Made by a program: the position numbers and the translations under genes. A stretch of DNA of 64,000 nucleotides from Aradus depressus (lineage: Eukaryota; Arthropoda; Insecta; Hemiptera; Aradidae). Position 1 is the first letter of the stretch; each line of letters starts with the position of its first letter. This document shows, piece after piece, positions 1 to 10,799 of the stretch. The notes under the pieces were generated by a model, which searched no databases, had not been told where the DNA came from, and saw only the letters and a list, made by a program, of their open reading frames with translations. Where the stretch lies: assembly GCA_963662175.1 (NCBI GenBank), contig OY759218.1:3712001-3776000 (forward strand), written 5' to 3'.

Positions 1-51
1 TCCCCCCCATGCCCTCGTCCTGAAGGAAATTCCCAACCTGCAAGGGACCTG

Positions 52-477
52 TTTCGGGACTCGAACTTTGGGATGCAGCTAAACAGTCGAACATCAATCG
101 TATCCAAGCATTCCAGTCCAAACTCCTGCGACGAATTATCAACGCTCCTTTCTACCTTACCAATAAAGTCCTACACAGAGATCTCAATATTCCCACTGTC
201 AACGAACTAATCCAATCACGATTTCAAACATTTCACAGAAACCTTTCTTATCATTCAAATCCTCTCGCTCAAGCCCTATCACATCATTCCCATCCTGACA
301 ATCCTCCCCGCCGCTTGAACAGGAAGTGGCCTCGCGATCTTCTCTGAGGATAGTGAATAATGAAAATTAACTTTCGAGGGAGTGTCAGCGCTGGCTGGCT
401 TCTCCCATCAAGTGACGTTGTTATTTTTTTCTTTTTGTCCACATATTTGCTTATTATGTATATATTGTATATAGATT

Positions 478-508
<31 letters not shown>
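52..508 (+). mobile_element. 3' end of a Jockey-like LINE (truncated)
   Basis: The C-terminal end of a LINE reverse transcriptase ORF reads from about 52 to a TGA at 345-347 (SNINRIQAFQSKLLRRI, then DNPPRRLNRKWPRDLL). It is closely similar to the end of the minus-strand LINE at 28743-29925. The 3' UTR carries the same GGGAGTGTCAGCGCTGGCTG block and the same TGTATATAGATTGCA block before a poly(A) tail at 480-508. The copy is 5' truncated and so has no catalytic RT motifs. One codon block (NEL) is inserted relative to the other copy. It lies in a 3' intron of NAA35, antisense to that gene. Confidence 0.85.
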
Positions 509-514
<6 letters not shown>

Positions 515-734
515 GATAGTTTGATTCCCCTCTCTACTTCAATAGACCTTATCCTCTCCTCGGCTATGAAAATATCTAAAATCTCTGAATCCTTGTTTCA
601 GTTCATATCATACAATAACATAATGATTTGACTTAATTGAATAATATATAAACAGCCAAATAGATAAATATTAGTTCCCATGGGGCTGGGCTGGGGCCTG
701 GTGGGGGAGCCATGGCTGCCGGGCTTGGGGCTTG

Positions 735-1090
735 GTGTGGCACTACCGGACTCAAGCGTTCCCAGGGCTTGGAGAATGGGGACGGCCGTACACACATGCA
801 CCCTCTCAGCTCAGGCCCTGTCGCTCTAATGTCTACTATACTATGTGTGTGGAGAGAGGCCCGGCATTGCGGTCCCAGGGCTTGGAGAGTGTGGACGGCC
901 GTACACACATGCACACTCTCAGCTCAGGCCCTGTCGCTCTAATGTCTACTATACTATGTGTGTAGAGAGAGGCCCGGCATTGCGGTCCCAGGGCTTGGAG
1001 AGTGTGGACGGCCGTACACACATGCACACTCTCAGCTCAGGCCCTGTCGCTCTAATGTCTACTATACTATGTGTGTGGAGAGAGGCCCGG
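735..1090. repeat. 113-bp tandem repeat, about 3 copies
   Basis: Landmarks recur at 113-bp spacing: CCCAGGGCTTGGAGA at 761, 874 and 987, and GAGAGAGGCCCGG near 851, 964 and 1077. The units are GC-rich against an AT-rich background and the last two are nearly identical. The array fades on the left at about 735 and runs into a GC-rich single-copy stretch (1090-1170) that leads to T-rich DNA. The overlapping small ORFs here are repeat artefacts. The arrangement resembles promoter monomers of some LINE 5' UTRs, but no ORF follows, so that is only a guess. Confidence 0.85.
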
Positions 1091-1237
1091 GATCGCGGTT
1101 CCTGGTCCCCTGGTCCGGTCTCGCCGCTCGTTGGGTTCCTCGGGGTTCTGTGCTGAGCTCCAGTCGCCCATTTTACTTATTGATTATACATTTATTTTAT
1201 TATTTCTTATCCATTATTTTTATTTCATCTTTAATTT

Positions 1238-1240
<3 letters not shown>

Positions 1241-1310
<70 letters not shown>
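1241..1310. repeat. (AT)n microsatellite, about 35 units
   Basis: An uninterrupted AT dinucleotide run. The Tyr/Ile-rich ORFs on both strands across it are artefacts of the repeat. Confidence 0.98.
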
Positions 1311-1318
<8 letters not shown>

Positions 1319-1384
1319 TCTATTTCTGTATTTTTATTTTCTAAATATATATATATGTATTTAACTTTTCTAGTGTTATTATTG

Positions 1385-1450
1385 TCATTGGGTATTTTCA
1401 TGGCCAATATGCATTGTCCATAAGGCCAAAAAAAAAAAAAAAAAAAAAAA
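1385..1450 (+). mobile_element. LINE 3' tail remnant with poly(A)
   Basis: The sequence ATATGCATTGTCCATAAGGCC followed by about 22 A resembles the 3' UTR end of the RNase H LINE at 26514-27411, which reads ATATGCTTAGACCATAAGGCC and then ACAAACC before its A tail. It is therefore probably a very short 5'-truncated copy of the same family, antisense to NAA35. Its A tail ends about 38 bp past the NAA35 exon at 1489-1642. Confidence 0.5.
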
Positions 1451-1488
1451 TACACTCCCATAAATTACAATGAAATATTAATACTAAC

Positions 1489-1642
1489 TTTTTCCATATC
1501 TCCATGCAAGGATCTTCTTTTTCTGTTCAACTCCTCTTCGACCTCTTTTAGCATCCCCAAGGTCCGGGACTCAGATACTTCAGGACTTATTCGATAACCA
1601 TAGCCCATCGGTTGGAAATCTTCTTCCTCGAAAACTAGACCT
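1489..1642 (-). CDS. NAA35: NAA35 (NatC auxiliary subunit), internal exon
   Basis: An internal exon on the minus strand. The acceptor is TTTTTGTCAG at 1643-1645 and the donor is GTTAGT from 1488. It begins by completing an AG|A arginine codon from the preceding exon, then encodes 51 residues starting GLVFEEEDFQPMGYGYRI and ending RSLHGDMEK. The FEEEDFQ-M-YG core and the following LGMLKEVEEEL are characteristic of NAA35/MAK10, the auxiliary subunit that anchors the NatC N-terminal acetyltransferase to ribosomes. Exon 1715-1938 lies only 72 bp upstream. Later exons are not in the window, so the gene continues to the left. Confidence 0.9.
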
Positions 1643-1714
1643 CTGACAAAAATAATTAAAATGTACAACCTATGAAATATTTACATGTCAAAACAACATG
1701 AGAAAAACACTAAC

Positions 1715-1938
1715 CTGTTTACAAAATCCTTGATTAAATCAATTATCTTGTAAATGGCAATGCAAAACGATTTAAGGGACCTATCAAGGATTTTATGAGG
1801 ATTGTGCAGATACAAATTTGTAAATACGGTCTGCGCTAGCGAATGTCCATCAAGCCATGATATCATACAGGCCCAAGTCGTATCCATTATGGCAATTTGA
1901 TCTGAACATGAAATATCTTCTACTCTTAACATATTATT
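1715..1938 (-). CDS. NAA35: NAA35 (NatC auxiliary subunit), internal exon
   Basis: An internal exon of 224 nt. The acceptor is TTCTTTTCCAG and the donor AAACAG|GTTAGTG. The phases fit both neighbours: phase 0 in from exon 16790-16938, and two bases out into exon 1489-1642. The protein reads NNMLRVEDISCSDQIAIMD and continues through SWLDGHSLAQTVFTNLYLHN, the most recognisable NAA35 block. It ends IDLIKDFVNR. The intron before it is 14.9 kb and filled with mobile elements; a mariner-like element starts only 32 bp upstream of the exon, right behind the polypyrimidine tract. Confidence 0.95.
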
Positions 1939-1969
1939 CTGGAAAAGAAAGAAAAAAAATATATATATA

Positions 1970-3726
1970 CAGGGTGTATCGCAAGCAGATGACAATACTC
2001 GGGGGGGTGAATGCCCCATTCAAGTACACTAAGAAACCGGGGTAATAAAAATCCGTTTCAACTTAGTGTAGAAATAAATGTGATTTTAAATTTTTTTACG
2101 ATAACCACGTTTTTTTAGCAAAATGTCCGTAAATATCATTTTTTGGTTAAGGTAAAGTGAAATCTGACTACACTGTCGTAATCTACGTTAAATTTCCTAA
2201 TAGGTGACATGTTTTTGACATGAAAATAGAAAAGAATAGGAGGCTAACATTTATTTCAAAACGAACACCTGTTTAAATTGTTTGGCAAATTTTCAGTTTA
2301 CCTCCATATTCTCACAATTGACTCCTTGTTTAGAACGGATGTGGTGGCCCGTTGAATCTCAAGCCTGTTTGTTCCCATCTCCTCACAAACCTCTTGAATT
2401 CTGGCGATTAATTAGTCCCTATCACTAATAGGTACGCTGTACACAAGGGAGGGACTTTAGAGTGCCCCACACATAAAAATCTAAAGGCGCCAGGTCAGGA
2501 CTCCGAGCTGGCCATCTCACAGGTTCATACCGTCCAATCCACCTTCCAGCAACGCGCCGGGTGCTCGTGGACGGATCATTGTAAAAGCGCTCTAAAAAAA
2601 TATCATCGACATCCTTTCGTCGTCGACCGGCATAATTAGCAGGTTATCTTGGAATCGAACCAGGTTCTCCCATAATCCGATAGGCATTTTCTACGGTTCG
2701 GGGATCCGGCCATCTTTGTCGATTTGGGAATAGATTTCGGTAAATTTGTTCTGATAGCAGACTGTTGCCTCCATCAGCCCCATAAGTAATGTTTACGTAT
2801 TCCCGGGTAACTGTTTATTGGAACTAATAATGTTTACATTAGATAATACGTCTAACGATGGTTTTCAGTTTCAAAATCCATTGTACCGATAATGATCATT
2901 TTTTTTTTACTCTCTAATCCTCAACAGAAGCCAACAATGGGGAAAACAAAAATAAGTTTATTTATTCAGAGAAAATAATTAATTAATTATTATTTCAGAG
3001 AATAATAGTAATTTGGTAAATTTAGAGCATCCGTATGTTCTAAGGATGCATCCTAGCGAATGGAGAAAACAAATTACGGTAAATTGGAAATTTGCCGAAA
3101 CATTTTATTATAATTTTTTCAACACAATGTTCAGTACAAAACTTTTTCTATCTCTGAAAATTAGTAACGTAATAATTTCAGTTTTTTAAAAATAATGAAT
3201 TAGTTAATTTTACAAAAAGTCTCGCTTTGTGTAAGTTAGGTTTACCCATGTTTTTCATATTTTCTGCTGTCTCCTTCCGGCAATGGTCGACAATGAAGGA
3301 CAACATTAGGTATTTTTAAAGAGTCATGTTTTTGCTAACTTTTGGTGAATTTGGGACATCCTAGCGAATAAAGAAAACAAATTACGGTAAACTGAAAAAT
3401 TGCCAAACAATTTAAACAGGTGTTCGTTTCGAAATAAACGTTAGCCTCCTATTTCCATCTTTTCGATTTTCATGTCAAAAAACATGTCACCTATTAGGAA
3501 ATTTAACGTAGGTTAAGACAGTGTAGTCAGATTTCAATTTACCTTAACCAAAAAGAGATATTTACGGACATTTTGCTAAAAAAACGTGGTTATCGTAAAA
3601 AAATTTAAAATCACATTTATTTCTACACTAAGTTGAAACGGATTTTTATTAACCCGGTTTCTTAGTGTACTTGAATGGGGCATTCACCCCCCCCCGAGTA
3701 TTGTCATCTGCTTGCGATACACCCTG
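1970..3726. mobile_element. Tc1/mariner-like element with ~340-bp terminal inverted repeats
   Basis: The ends CAGGGTGTATCGCAAGCAG (1970) and its complement ending at 3726 are flanked by TA on both sides, the target duplication of the Tc1/mariner/IS630 superfamily. The inverted arms extend to about 2305 and from about 3383 with scattered differences, so they are far longer than usual for mariner. Between them lie a wrecked transposase (about 2445-2830, minus) and an AT-rich filler. A short block (GGTAAA-TGGAAA-TTGCC) is repeated near 3078 and 3385, suggesting internal rearrangement. Confidence 0.85.
2445..2830 (-). pseudogene. Tc1/mariner/IS630-type transposase, internally deleted
   Basis: On the minus strand an N-terminal part is readable (YGADGGNSLLSEQIYRNLFP, then RWPDPRTVENAYRIMGEPGS) and resembles the helix-turn-helix region of insect IS630-like transposases. 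After a stop comes KDVDDIFLERFYNDPSTSTR. This joins directly to a C-terminal catalytic block, RWIGRYEPVRWPARSPDL, ending APLDFYVWGTLKSL. WPARSPDL-PLDF-WG is the signature around the last catalytic acidic residue. Most of the catalytic core between the two parts is missing and the tail is frameshifted, so the copy cannot act. Confidence 0.7.
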
Positions 3727-3853
3727 TATACATGCAAAATAATGTTACTAGGTTCAAGAAAAATAGTAAAAATTTATATATTAGAATAAGTATATGGTTA
3801 CTATTTATTATATAAGTTTTTAACTGAAAATGGAAATATTTAGTAAAAAACTG

Positions 3854-3895
<42 letters not shown>

Positions 3896-5891
3896 GATTT
3901 GCCTGATAAAACCCGTAAAATTTCAATGAACCAGTTCTAACATGCGAATGTGCATGTAACCCATTTTAGGAGGAGTACATTGTTCAAGTAGGTGAGTTGT
4001 GCTTCAACTGGTACCATTTTGAAAAGAAAGTCGAGTGAATATATTCTTCGTGATTTCAATCTTTACATTTGAAACCTCCAAAAACCAGCTTTTCCTAAAA
4101 ATTTGGCAAAAATCATAGTAATTATCTGAAGGAGCGTCAAATTTACTTTTAGAAACGATGATTCAAGTTTGAAAAAGTATTAATCAAGTATGGAAAATAT
4201 TTGGAAGATATTTTTAAAGACGTAACTGAGCCATCCCCGAAAAAAACTCGCCACTTTCATTACCTCTAGTTGAATGAAATAGAAATATTTCCACGCATTG
4301 ACTTTTTTCCTGTAATATGTAAATAATTGTTCTTAAAAACAATTTTAGAATATGTTTTCACAGTAAATAATAGTTTTACAAATAGTACAACATAATAGTT
4401 TAAAATAAGGGAATAAACTATAGAAAAGTCAAGTTTATAACAATTGAGTTTTAGATTTTAATTTGCACTGGTCAGAAGAATGTTGGGGCTTCATGAATAG
4501 CTTAAGATGACGTCATATAAAAATCGTACACTTAAGTATCTGTTAGGAAATTACATTCTAAGAAATTTCTTATGAACCTGGTTCCGCAAATACGTTTCTC
4601 ATTAGAAGTATAGTTAACTTCAGTGCTCACTTAGTTAGGTGACTACTAAATTGTTAATACCTAATAGAAATTTGGAAGAAACTCGACTTTTTCGGATTTG
4701 CATGAAAGATAATGAATCCTTCTTTACAATTCTGTCATATCAAATTCTATATTTTTTCAATTCTACAGTTACGTGTCATTCAATCATCCTATATTTTTTC
4801 AATTCTACAGTTACGTGTCATTCAATCTTCAAAAATGCACACTAAAACCCAATTTTAATCCTCAATGAGCCTTATTAACATGCAGACAATTACTCCATCG
4901 TTCTACTTGGCGATATAAATCGCAAAGGGGATTTATAATTATTGTTGTATCATCATTTATAAAAGTTGGTTCAGCTCCAGGACAATAACGAAACAAAAGA
5001 ATTGTGAAAAATTCTCATAAAAACCTATTTTATTTCATAATAAGCAAACTCAAGTGGAAATTTCACATATTGGGAAAAAATACAAAACAGATAAGTATAT
5101 GGAAGTTGCTATTCAAATATTTACAATCAAAATCAACCATTCACATGATCACTATTCCATGCAACACTACCTGGCACGTCAAACTTAAATACAGATATAT
5201 TATAGCTTCACGAACTCAGTTAAATCCAGGTCTAAATTATAAAATAAATATTAACTCGGATCAAGTTTTGAAAATTTAACGACTCCGATCATTTTTTGGC
5301 TATATGGTCCTTAGGTCAATATTTGCTCAGGAAGATGAAGAATCATTCATCAGTCACTTGACTTTGTCTCAATTGAAGTTTTCAAGAAGTGCTAAAAACT
5401 ATTTTTTTATAGGGTATAATTATAGGGTATTATGGAATTAATACCCTAAAAATATACATCTGAAAATAAAAAAAAATAAAAAAAACTATTCTATAGGGTC
5501 ATTACAAAAGAAAAATAAACAACAAAAAATGAAAAAAATAAATAATAAAACAAAACGCGAATTTAGGGAAGAAAGGGAGTTGTATTTCCCATGTTTCAAA
5601 CCGAAATAATGCTAGATATATGCCCAATGGAGTCAATCTAAAAAGAATTTTTTTTTAGCCAGTTCTAGGATTTTTCAATATTGACAGTCAATAAGTTACA
5701 GAGATTATGCTAATTATGAAATTAAATATAGTTTTAGAAGTACTTTGCCGTTTTACTGTTGTTTTGGTTTTCATCACACGGCGAGAATTAGGCTCATATG
5801 GTATTTGGGAAGATAGACTTACAAAGAGAGATAAGTTCATTTAAAAGCAAAAAAAAGGAACTACTAATAGTTTTATATAGTATTACATTAA
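3727..5891. other. AT-rich intronic DNA without recognisable genes
   Basis: This is NAA35 intron. It contains a poly(A) tract of about 40 bases (3856-3894) and a 42-bp tandem duplication at about 4747-4830 (TTCAATTCTACAGTTACGTG in both copies). The short ORFs at 4639-4845 and 5004-5279 have no recognisable domain and no coding character. I see nothing else. Confidence 0.6.
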
Positions 5892-6079
5892 TCTATATTA
5901 ATAAAGCTGAAACGGGGTTTGTTTGTTTGTATGTATGTTTGTTCCAGCATCACGCCCAAACCGCTGGACGGATTTTTATGAAACTGCCCATGTAGCATTC
6001 TTTTGAGCCCGATTGAATAATAGGCTATGTGGCGTCCCAAAATTTTGATCGGGAGGGGGGGTTATGGGGGGGCCTAAGT

Positions 6080-7575
6080 ATATAAATAGTGCTAACTCAT
6101 TAACTAATGGGCGAATTGTCATGAAATTCCACATGTAGTATTTTTAAAAGCCAAATAGAAAAAAAAGGTGTGTGGCGTCCCAAAGTTTTGAACGGGAGGG
6201 GGGGTTGTGGGGGGCCTAAGTATAAATATAGAGCTAACTCTTTAACGGTTGGTCGGATTGTCACGAAATTTCACATGGAGTATTCCTGAAGGCCATATAG
6301 AAAAAAAAGGTGTGTGGCGTCCCAGAGTTTTGAACGGGAGGGGGGGTTGTGGGGGGGCCTAAGTATAAATATAGAGCTAACTCTTTAACGGTTGGTCGGA
6401 TTGTCACGAAATTTCACATGGAGTATTCCTGAAGGCCAAATAGAAAAAAAAGGTGTGTGGCGTCCCAAAGTTTTGAACGGGAGGGGGGGTTGTGGGGGGG
6501 CCTAAGTATAAATATAGAGCTAGCTCATTAACGTTTGGTCGCATTGTCACGAAGTTTCACATGTAGTATTCCTGAAGACCAAATAAAAAAAAAAGGTGTG
6601 TGGCGTCCCAAAAATTTCAAACGGGGGGAGGGGGGGGGGGGGTTGTGGGGGTAGGCCTAAGTATAAATATAGTGCTAACTCTTCAACGATTGGTCGGATT
6701 GTCACGAAATTTCACATGTAGTATTTTTAAAAGCCAAATAGAAATATAAGATGTGTGGCGACCCAAAGTTTTGAACGGGAGGGGAGGTTGTGGGGATAGG
6801 CCTAAGTATAAATATAGTGCTGGCTCATTAACGGTTGGTCAGATTGTCACGAAATTTCACATGTAGTATTCCTGAAAGTCAAATAGAAATATAGGGTGTA
6901 TATGTCACAACATTTTGAACGGGAGGGTGGGTTGATGGGGGCCTAAGTATAAGTATAGTGATAAGTCATTAACGGATGATCGGATTGTCACAAAATTTCA
7001 CATGTAGTATTCCTGAAGGCCAAATAGAAAAATAGGCGGTGTGACGGCTCAAAATTTTGTACGGGAGGGGGGGTTGTGGCGGGGGGGCCTAAGTATAAAT
7101 ATAGTGCTAGGTCATTAACGGTTGGTCGTATTGTCATGGAATTTCACATGTAGTATTCTTAAAAACCAAATAGAAATATAGGGTGTATATGTCACAAAAT
7201 TTTGAACGGGAGGGTGAGTTGATGGGGGCCTAACTAGTATAAGTATAGTGATAAGTCATTAACGGATGATCGACATATAATTTCACATGTAGTATTCATA
7301 AAGGTCAAATAGAAAAATAGGGTGTGTGACGTCAAAAAATTGTGAACGGGAGGGGGGTTATGGGGGTAGGCCTAAATTTGAAGATAGTGATAAGTCATTA
7401 ACGGATGATCGGATTGTCATGGAATTTCACATGTAGTATTCTTGATGGCCAATAGAAAAATACAGTATGTGACATCTAAAAAATTTGGGAGGGGGGGGGG
7501 GGGGGGGGCTAAGCATAAAAATAATGCTGAATGATTAAAGGGTAATCGGATTGTCATGAATTTCACATGTAGTAT
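6080..7575 (+). repeat. ~143-bp tandem modules inside Helitron copy 1, about 11 copies
   Basis: Each module has GGTCGGATTGTCACGAAATT, then TTCACATGTAGTATTC, then GTGTGGCGTCCCAAA, then a G-rich run, then GCCTAAGTATAAATATAG. CACATG landmarks lie about 143-146 bp apart (for example 6272 and 6415). Modules 3 and 4 (about 6230-6520) are nearly identical, which points to recent local duplication. Each module carries a 6-15 nt G tract. Confidence 0.85.
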
Positions 7576-7589
7576 TATTAACTATGTAT

Positions 7590-8410
7590 TCGCTGTGGGG
7601 TTCACTGTTGCAAGACATTTACTATCTGTGATGCCCAGCGTTCCTAATATCGTAGTAGGCTGTGGGGTCCGCCGTGCAAGGACTTACTAGCTGTGATGCC
7701 CAGCGTTCCTAACTTCGTACTAGCTGTGGGGTCCGCTGTTGTAAGGTACTTACTAGCTGTGATGCCCAGCGTGCCTAACTGCGTACTAGCTGTGGGGTTC
7801 GCTGTTGCATGACACATACTAGCTGTGATGCCCAGCGTTCCTAATTACATACTAACTGTGGGGTCCGCTGTTGCAAGGCACCTACTAGCTGTAGGGCCCA
7901 GCGTTCCCAAAAACGTAATAGCTGTGGGGTCCGCCGTTGCAAAAACATACTAGTCGTGATGCCCAGCGTTTCTAATTAGGTACTAGCGGTGGGGTCCACC
8001 GTTGCAGAACACAAACTAGCTGTGATGCTCAGCGTTTCTAACTACGTACTAGCTGTAGGGTCCGCCGTTGCAAAACACATACTAGCTGTGATGCCCAGTG
8101 GTTCTAACTACGTACTAGCTGTGGGGTCCGCTGTTGCAAGGCACTTACTAGCTGTGATGCCCAGCGTTCCTAACTTCGTACTAGCTGTGGGGTCCGCCGT
8201 TGCAAGGCATATTCTACCTGTGGTGCCCAGCGTTCCTAACTACGTACTAGCTGTGGTGCCCAGCGTTGCAAGGCACATACTAGCACATACTAGTCACAAA
8301 CGTTCTTAAGTACGGACTGGCTAATACGTCCAGCGATGCGTATTCACTAGGTGTGGTTTCCGCCGTTGAAAGGCGCATACTAGCTGAGGTGCCCAGGGGT
8401 CCTAAAAACT
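7590..8410 (+). repeat. 66-bp minisatellite inside Helitron copy 1
   Basis: The 66-bp units are made of two ~33-bp halves that both start TACTAGCTGTG: one continues ATGCCCAGCGTTCCTAACTA and the other GGGTCCGCCGTTGCAAGGC. Landmarks at about 7631, 7696 and 7762 fix the period. Because 66 is a multiple of three, one frame stays open (7989-8309), but the peptide is only the repeat. The array ends about 130 bp before the 3' hairpin. Confidence 0.9.
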
Positions 8411-8569
8411 TACTAGCGTTACTACAGTTGAAGGATTATAAGCCTTATTCCGTATGAATAATTGAAAATTATAACATCATGAATGTACTGTCGAGGAACT
8501 GAATAGCCTTATAGGAGATATTGGGAGAAAAGTCAAAGTTCCCCGGGCAACGCCGGGTATTACTGCTAG

Positions 8570-9904
8570 TCTATATAAATAAAGCTGAAACGGGGTTTGT
8601 GTGTTTGTTTGTTTTTTCCAGCATCACGCGGAAACGGCTGGACCGATTTTTATGAAACTTCCCATGTAGCGTCCTTTTGAGCCCGATTGAATAATAGGCT
8701 ATGGGGCGTCCCAAAATTTTGAACGGGAGGGGGGTTATGGGGGGGCCTAAGTATAGATATAGTCCTAGATCATGAAGGGTTGGTCAGATTGTCACGAATT
8801 TTCACATGTAGTATTCCTGAAGGTCAAATAAAAAAATAAGGTGTGTTGCGTCCCAAAATTTTGAACGGGAGGGGGGGTTGTTGGGGAGCCTAAGTATAAA
8901 TAAAGTCCTAGCTCATTAACGATTGGTCGGATTGTCACGAAATTTCACATGTAGTATTCCTGAAGGTCAAGTAGAAAAATAAGGTGTGTGGCGTCCCAAA
9001 AATTGGAAGGGGAGGGGGGTTGTGGGGGGGCCAAAGTATAAATATAATCCCAGCTCATTAACGGTTGGTCGGATTGTCACAGAATTTCACATATAGTATT
9101 CTTGAAGGCCAATTAGATAAATAGGGTGTGTGACGTCTCAAAATTTTGAACGAGAGGGGGGGTTGTGAGGAAGGCCTAAATATAAAGGTACCGGTAGCTC
9201 ATTAAATAATGGACGGATTGTAACGAAATTTCACATGTAGTATTCTTAAAAGCCAATTGAAAAATAGGGTGTGTGGCGTCCTAAAATTTTTAACGGGAGG
9301 GGGGTTATGGGTGAGGCCTTAGCATAAAGATAGTGTTGGTCATTAACGAATTGTCGGATTGTCATTGAATTTCACATGTAGTAGTAGTAATTATGTACTA
9401 GCTATGATGCCCAGAGTTCTTAACTACGTACCAGCAGTGATGCCCAGCGTTCCGAACTACGTACTAGCTGTGATGCCCAGCGTTCCTAACTACGTACTAG
9501 CTATGTGGTCCGCCGTTGCAAGGCACTTACTAGCTGTGGTCACAAGCGTTCTTCGTACGCACTGGCTAGGATGTCCAGCGATGCTAAGTATTCACTAGCT
9601 GTGGGGTCCGCCATTGCAAGGCACATACTAGCTGTGATGCCCAGTGGTCCTAACTACGTACTAGCTGTGGGGTCCGCCGTTGTAAGGCACTTACTAGCTG
9701 TGGTCACAAGCGTTCTTTTGTACGCACTGGCTAGGATGTCCAGCGATGCTAAGTATTCACTAACTATGGTTTCTGCCGTTGATATACTTAGCTGTGGTGC
9801 CCAGGGGTCCTAAAAACTTACTAGCTGTTATGTCCGCCGATGCAAAGCAGTCCGCAGTTGAAGGACTATAAGCCTAAATGTCAAGGTTCCCAGGGCAACG
9901 CCGG
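8570..9904 (+). mobile_element. Non-autonomous Helitron, copy 2, abutting copy 1
   Basis: It starts TCTATATAAATAAAGCTG exactly where copy 1 ends (CTAG|TC). It repeats the same architecture on a smaller scale: G-rich 143-bp-class modules (about 8740-9380), then the 66-bp minisatellite (about 9390-9830), then a decayed 3' hairpin (CCCAGGGCAACGCCGG, to 9904). The final CTAG is lost and the sequence passes directly into a third copy lacking its first ~45 bases. The open frames at 9359-9598 and 9505-9813 are repeat artefacts. Confidence 0.75.
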
Positions 9905-10290
9905 AATTGTGTGTTTGTTCCAGCATCACGCTCAAACCGCTCGACGGATTTTCATGAAACTTCGGATGTAGCATCCTTCTAAGCCAGATTGAAAAATAGG
10001 TTATGTGGCGTCCCAAACTTTCGAAACGGGGGGGGGGGGGGGGGGGGGGGGGAGGAATAAGCATAAAAATAGTAATAGCTCATTAACTAATGGTCGGAAT
10101 GTCATGAAATTTCGCATGTAGTATTCTAAAAAGCCAAATTTGAAAATAGGCTACGTGGCGTCGTTGTGGGGGCCTAAGTATAAATATAGTGCTAGCTAAA
10201 TAACGGATGGTAGGATTGTCATGGAATTTCACATGTAATAGTTTCAAAAGCAAAATTTAAGAATTGGCTGTGACGTCTCAGTAAGTTCTT
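9905..10290 (+). mobile_element. Helitron copy 3, fragment
   Basis: It opens inside the 5' leader (GTGTGTTTGTTCCAGCATCA, then CGCTCAAACCGCTCGACGG), carries about two diverged G-rich modules and fades out near 10290 with no 3' hairpin. A 25-base G run lies at 10028-10052. Confidence 0.65.
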
Positions 10291-10799
10291 AGGACCACTT
10301 TTTGTTCACCCACGCTACGATTTCACTCTATCCTGTTTAATTTTTCCTGGCCTCCGTCCTTCATTCGTTCTCTGTTTATTTTATATGTTATGTTTTGTTT
10401 TATCGTATCTCTATCATAATTTATATTCTATTATTATTTTTTTGCTGGGATATGTTTTTTTCTTTTTTTTTGCCTTCTATATTTTTATTTTTATTCTATT
10501 TAATGGATCTCTACTCTTACCCCCATTTTGATTATTCTCCTTGTTACCTGTCTATACTTACTCACTTCATACTGTTTTTTCTCTTTTTCTTTCATTTTTG
10601 CTATTCTATTATACTCGTCTTTTTACTTCTGCTTATTATCAATTATTTCTCAGCATTCACCAATTTTTGTTTTCCTTCAGTTTTTCTTTTTTACAAATTT
10701 ATTTGAATTTATTTCTTAGATATCTCTAGATAAGTTCATATATTTCTTAGATAAGTTCTTTTTGATTACTGTTCTCATCATTATTGTTTACCTTTGTTA
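10291..10799. other. T/C-rich unclassified sequence
   Basis: Strongly T-rich on the plus strand. The hydrophobic ORFs at 10395-10729 follow from this composition and overlap in all three frames. The texture resembles the T-rich spacer of the LINE at 40.8-42.5 kb, but I cannot align it by eye. Confidence 0.4.

Larger units (their letters stand above)
5892..8569 (+). mobile_element. Non-autonomous Helitron, copy 1
   Basis: It begins TCTATATTAATAAAGCTG after an A and ends TACTGCTAG before a T. Next to the 3' end is the GC hairpin CCCGG-GCAACG-CCGGG (8542-8557). TC at the 5' end, CTAG at the 3' end, a 3' subterminal hairpin and insertion between A and T are the Helitron hallmarks. There is no Rep/helicase gene. 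The body is made of two tandem arrays: 143-bp-class modules (about 6080-7575) and a 66-bp minisatellite (about 7590-8410). It is followed with no gap by a second copy. Confidence 0.8.

Noticed and set aside
1231..1461. Tyr/Ile-rich ORFs
   Set aside because: Produced by the (AT)35 microsatellite and poly(A).
7989..9813. ORFs of 79-106 codons with VGSAVARHLLAVMPS repeats
   Set aside because: Read-through of the 66-bp Helitron minisatellite, in frame because 66 is divisible by three.
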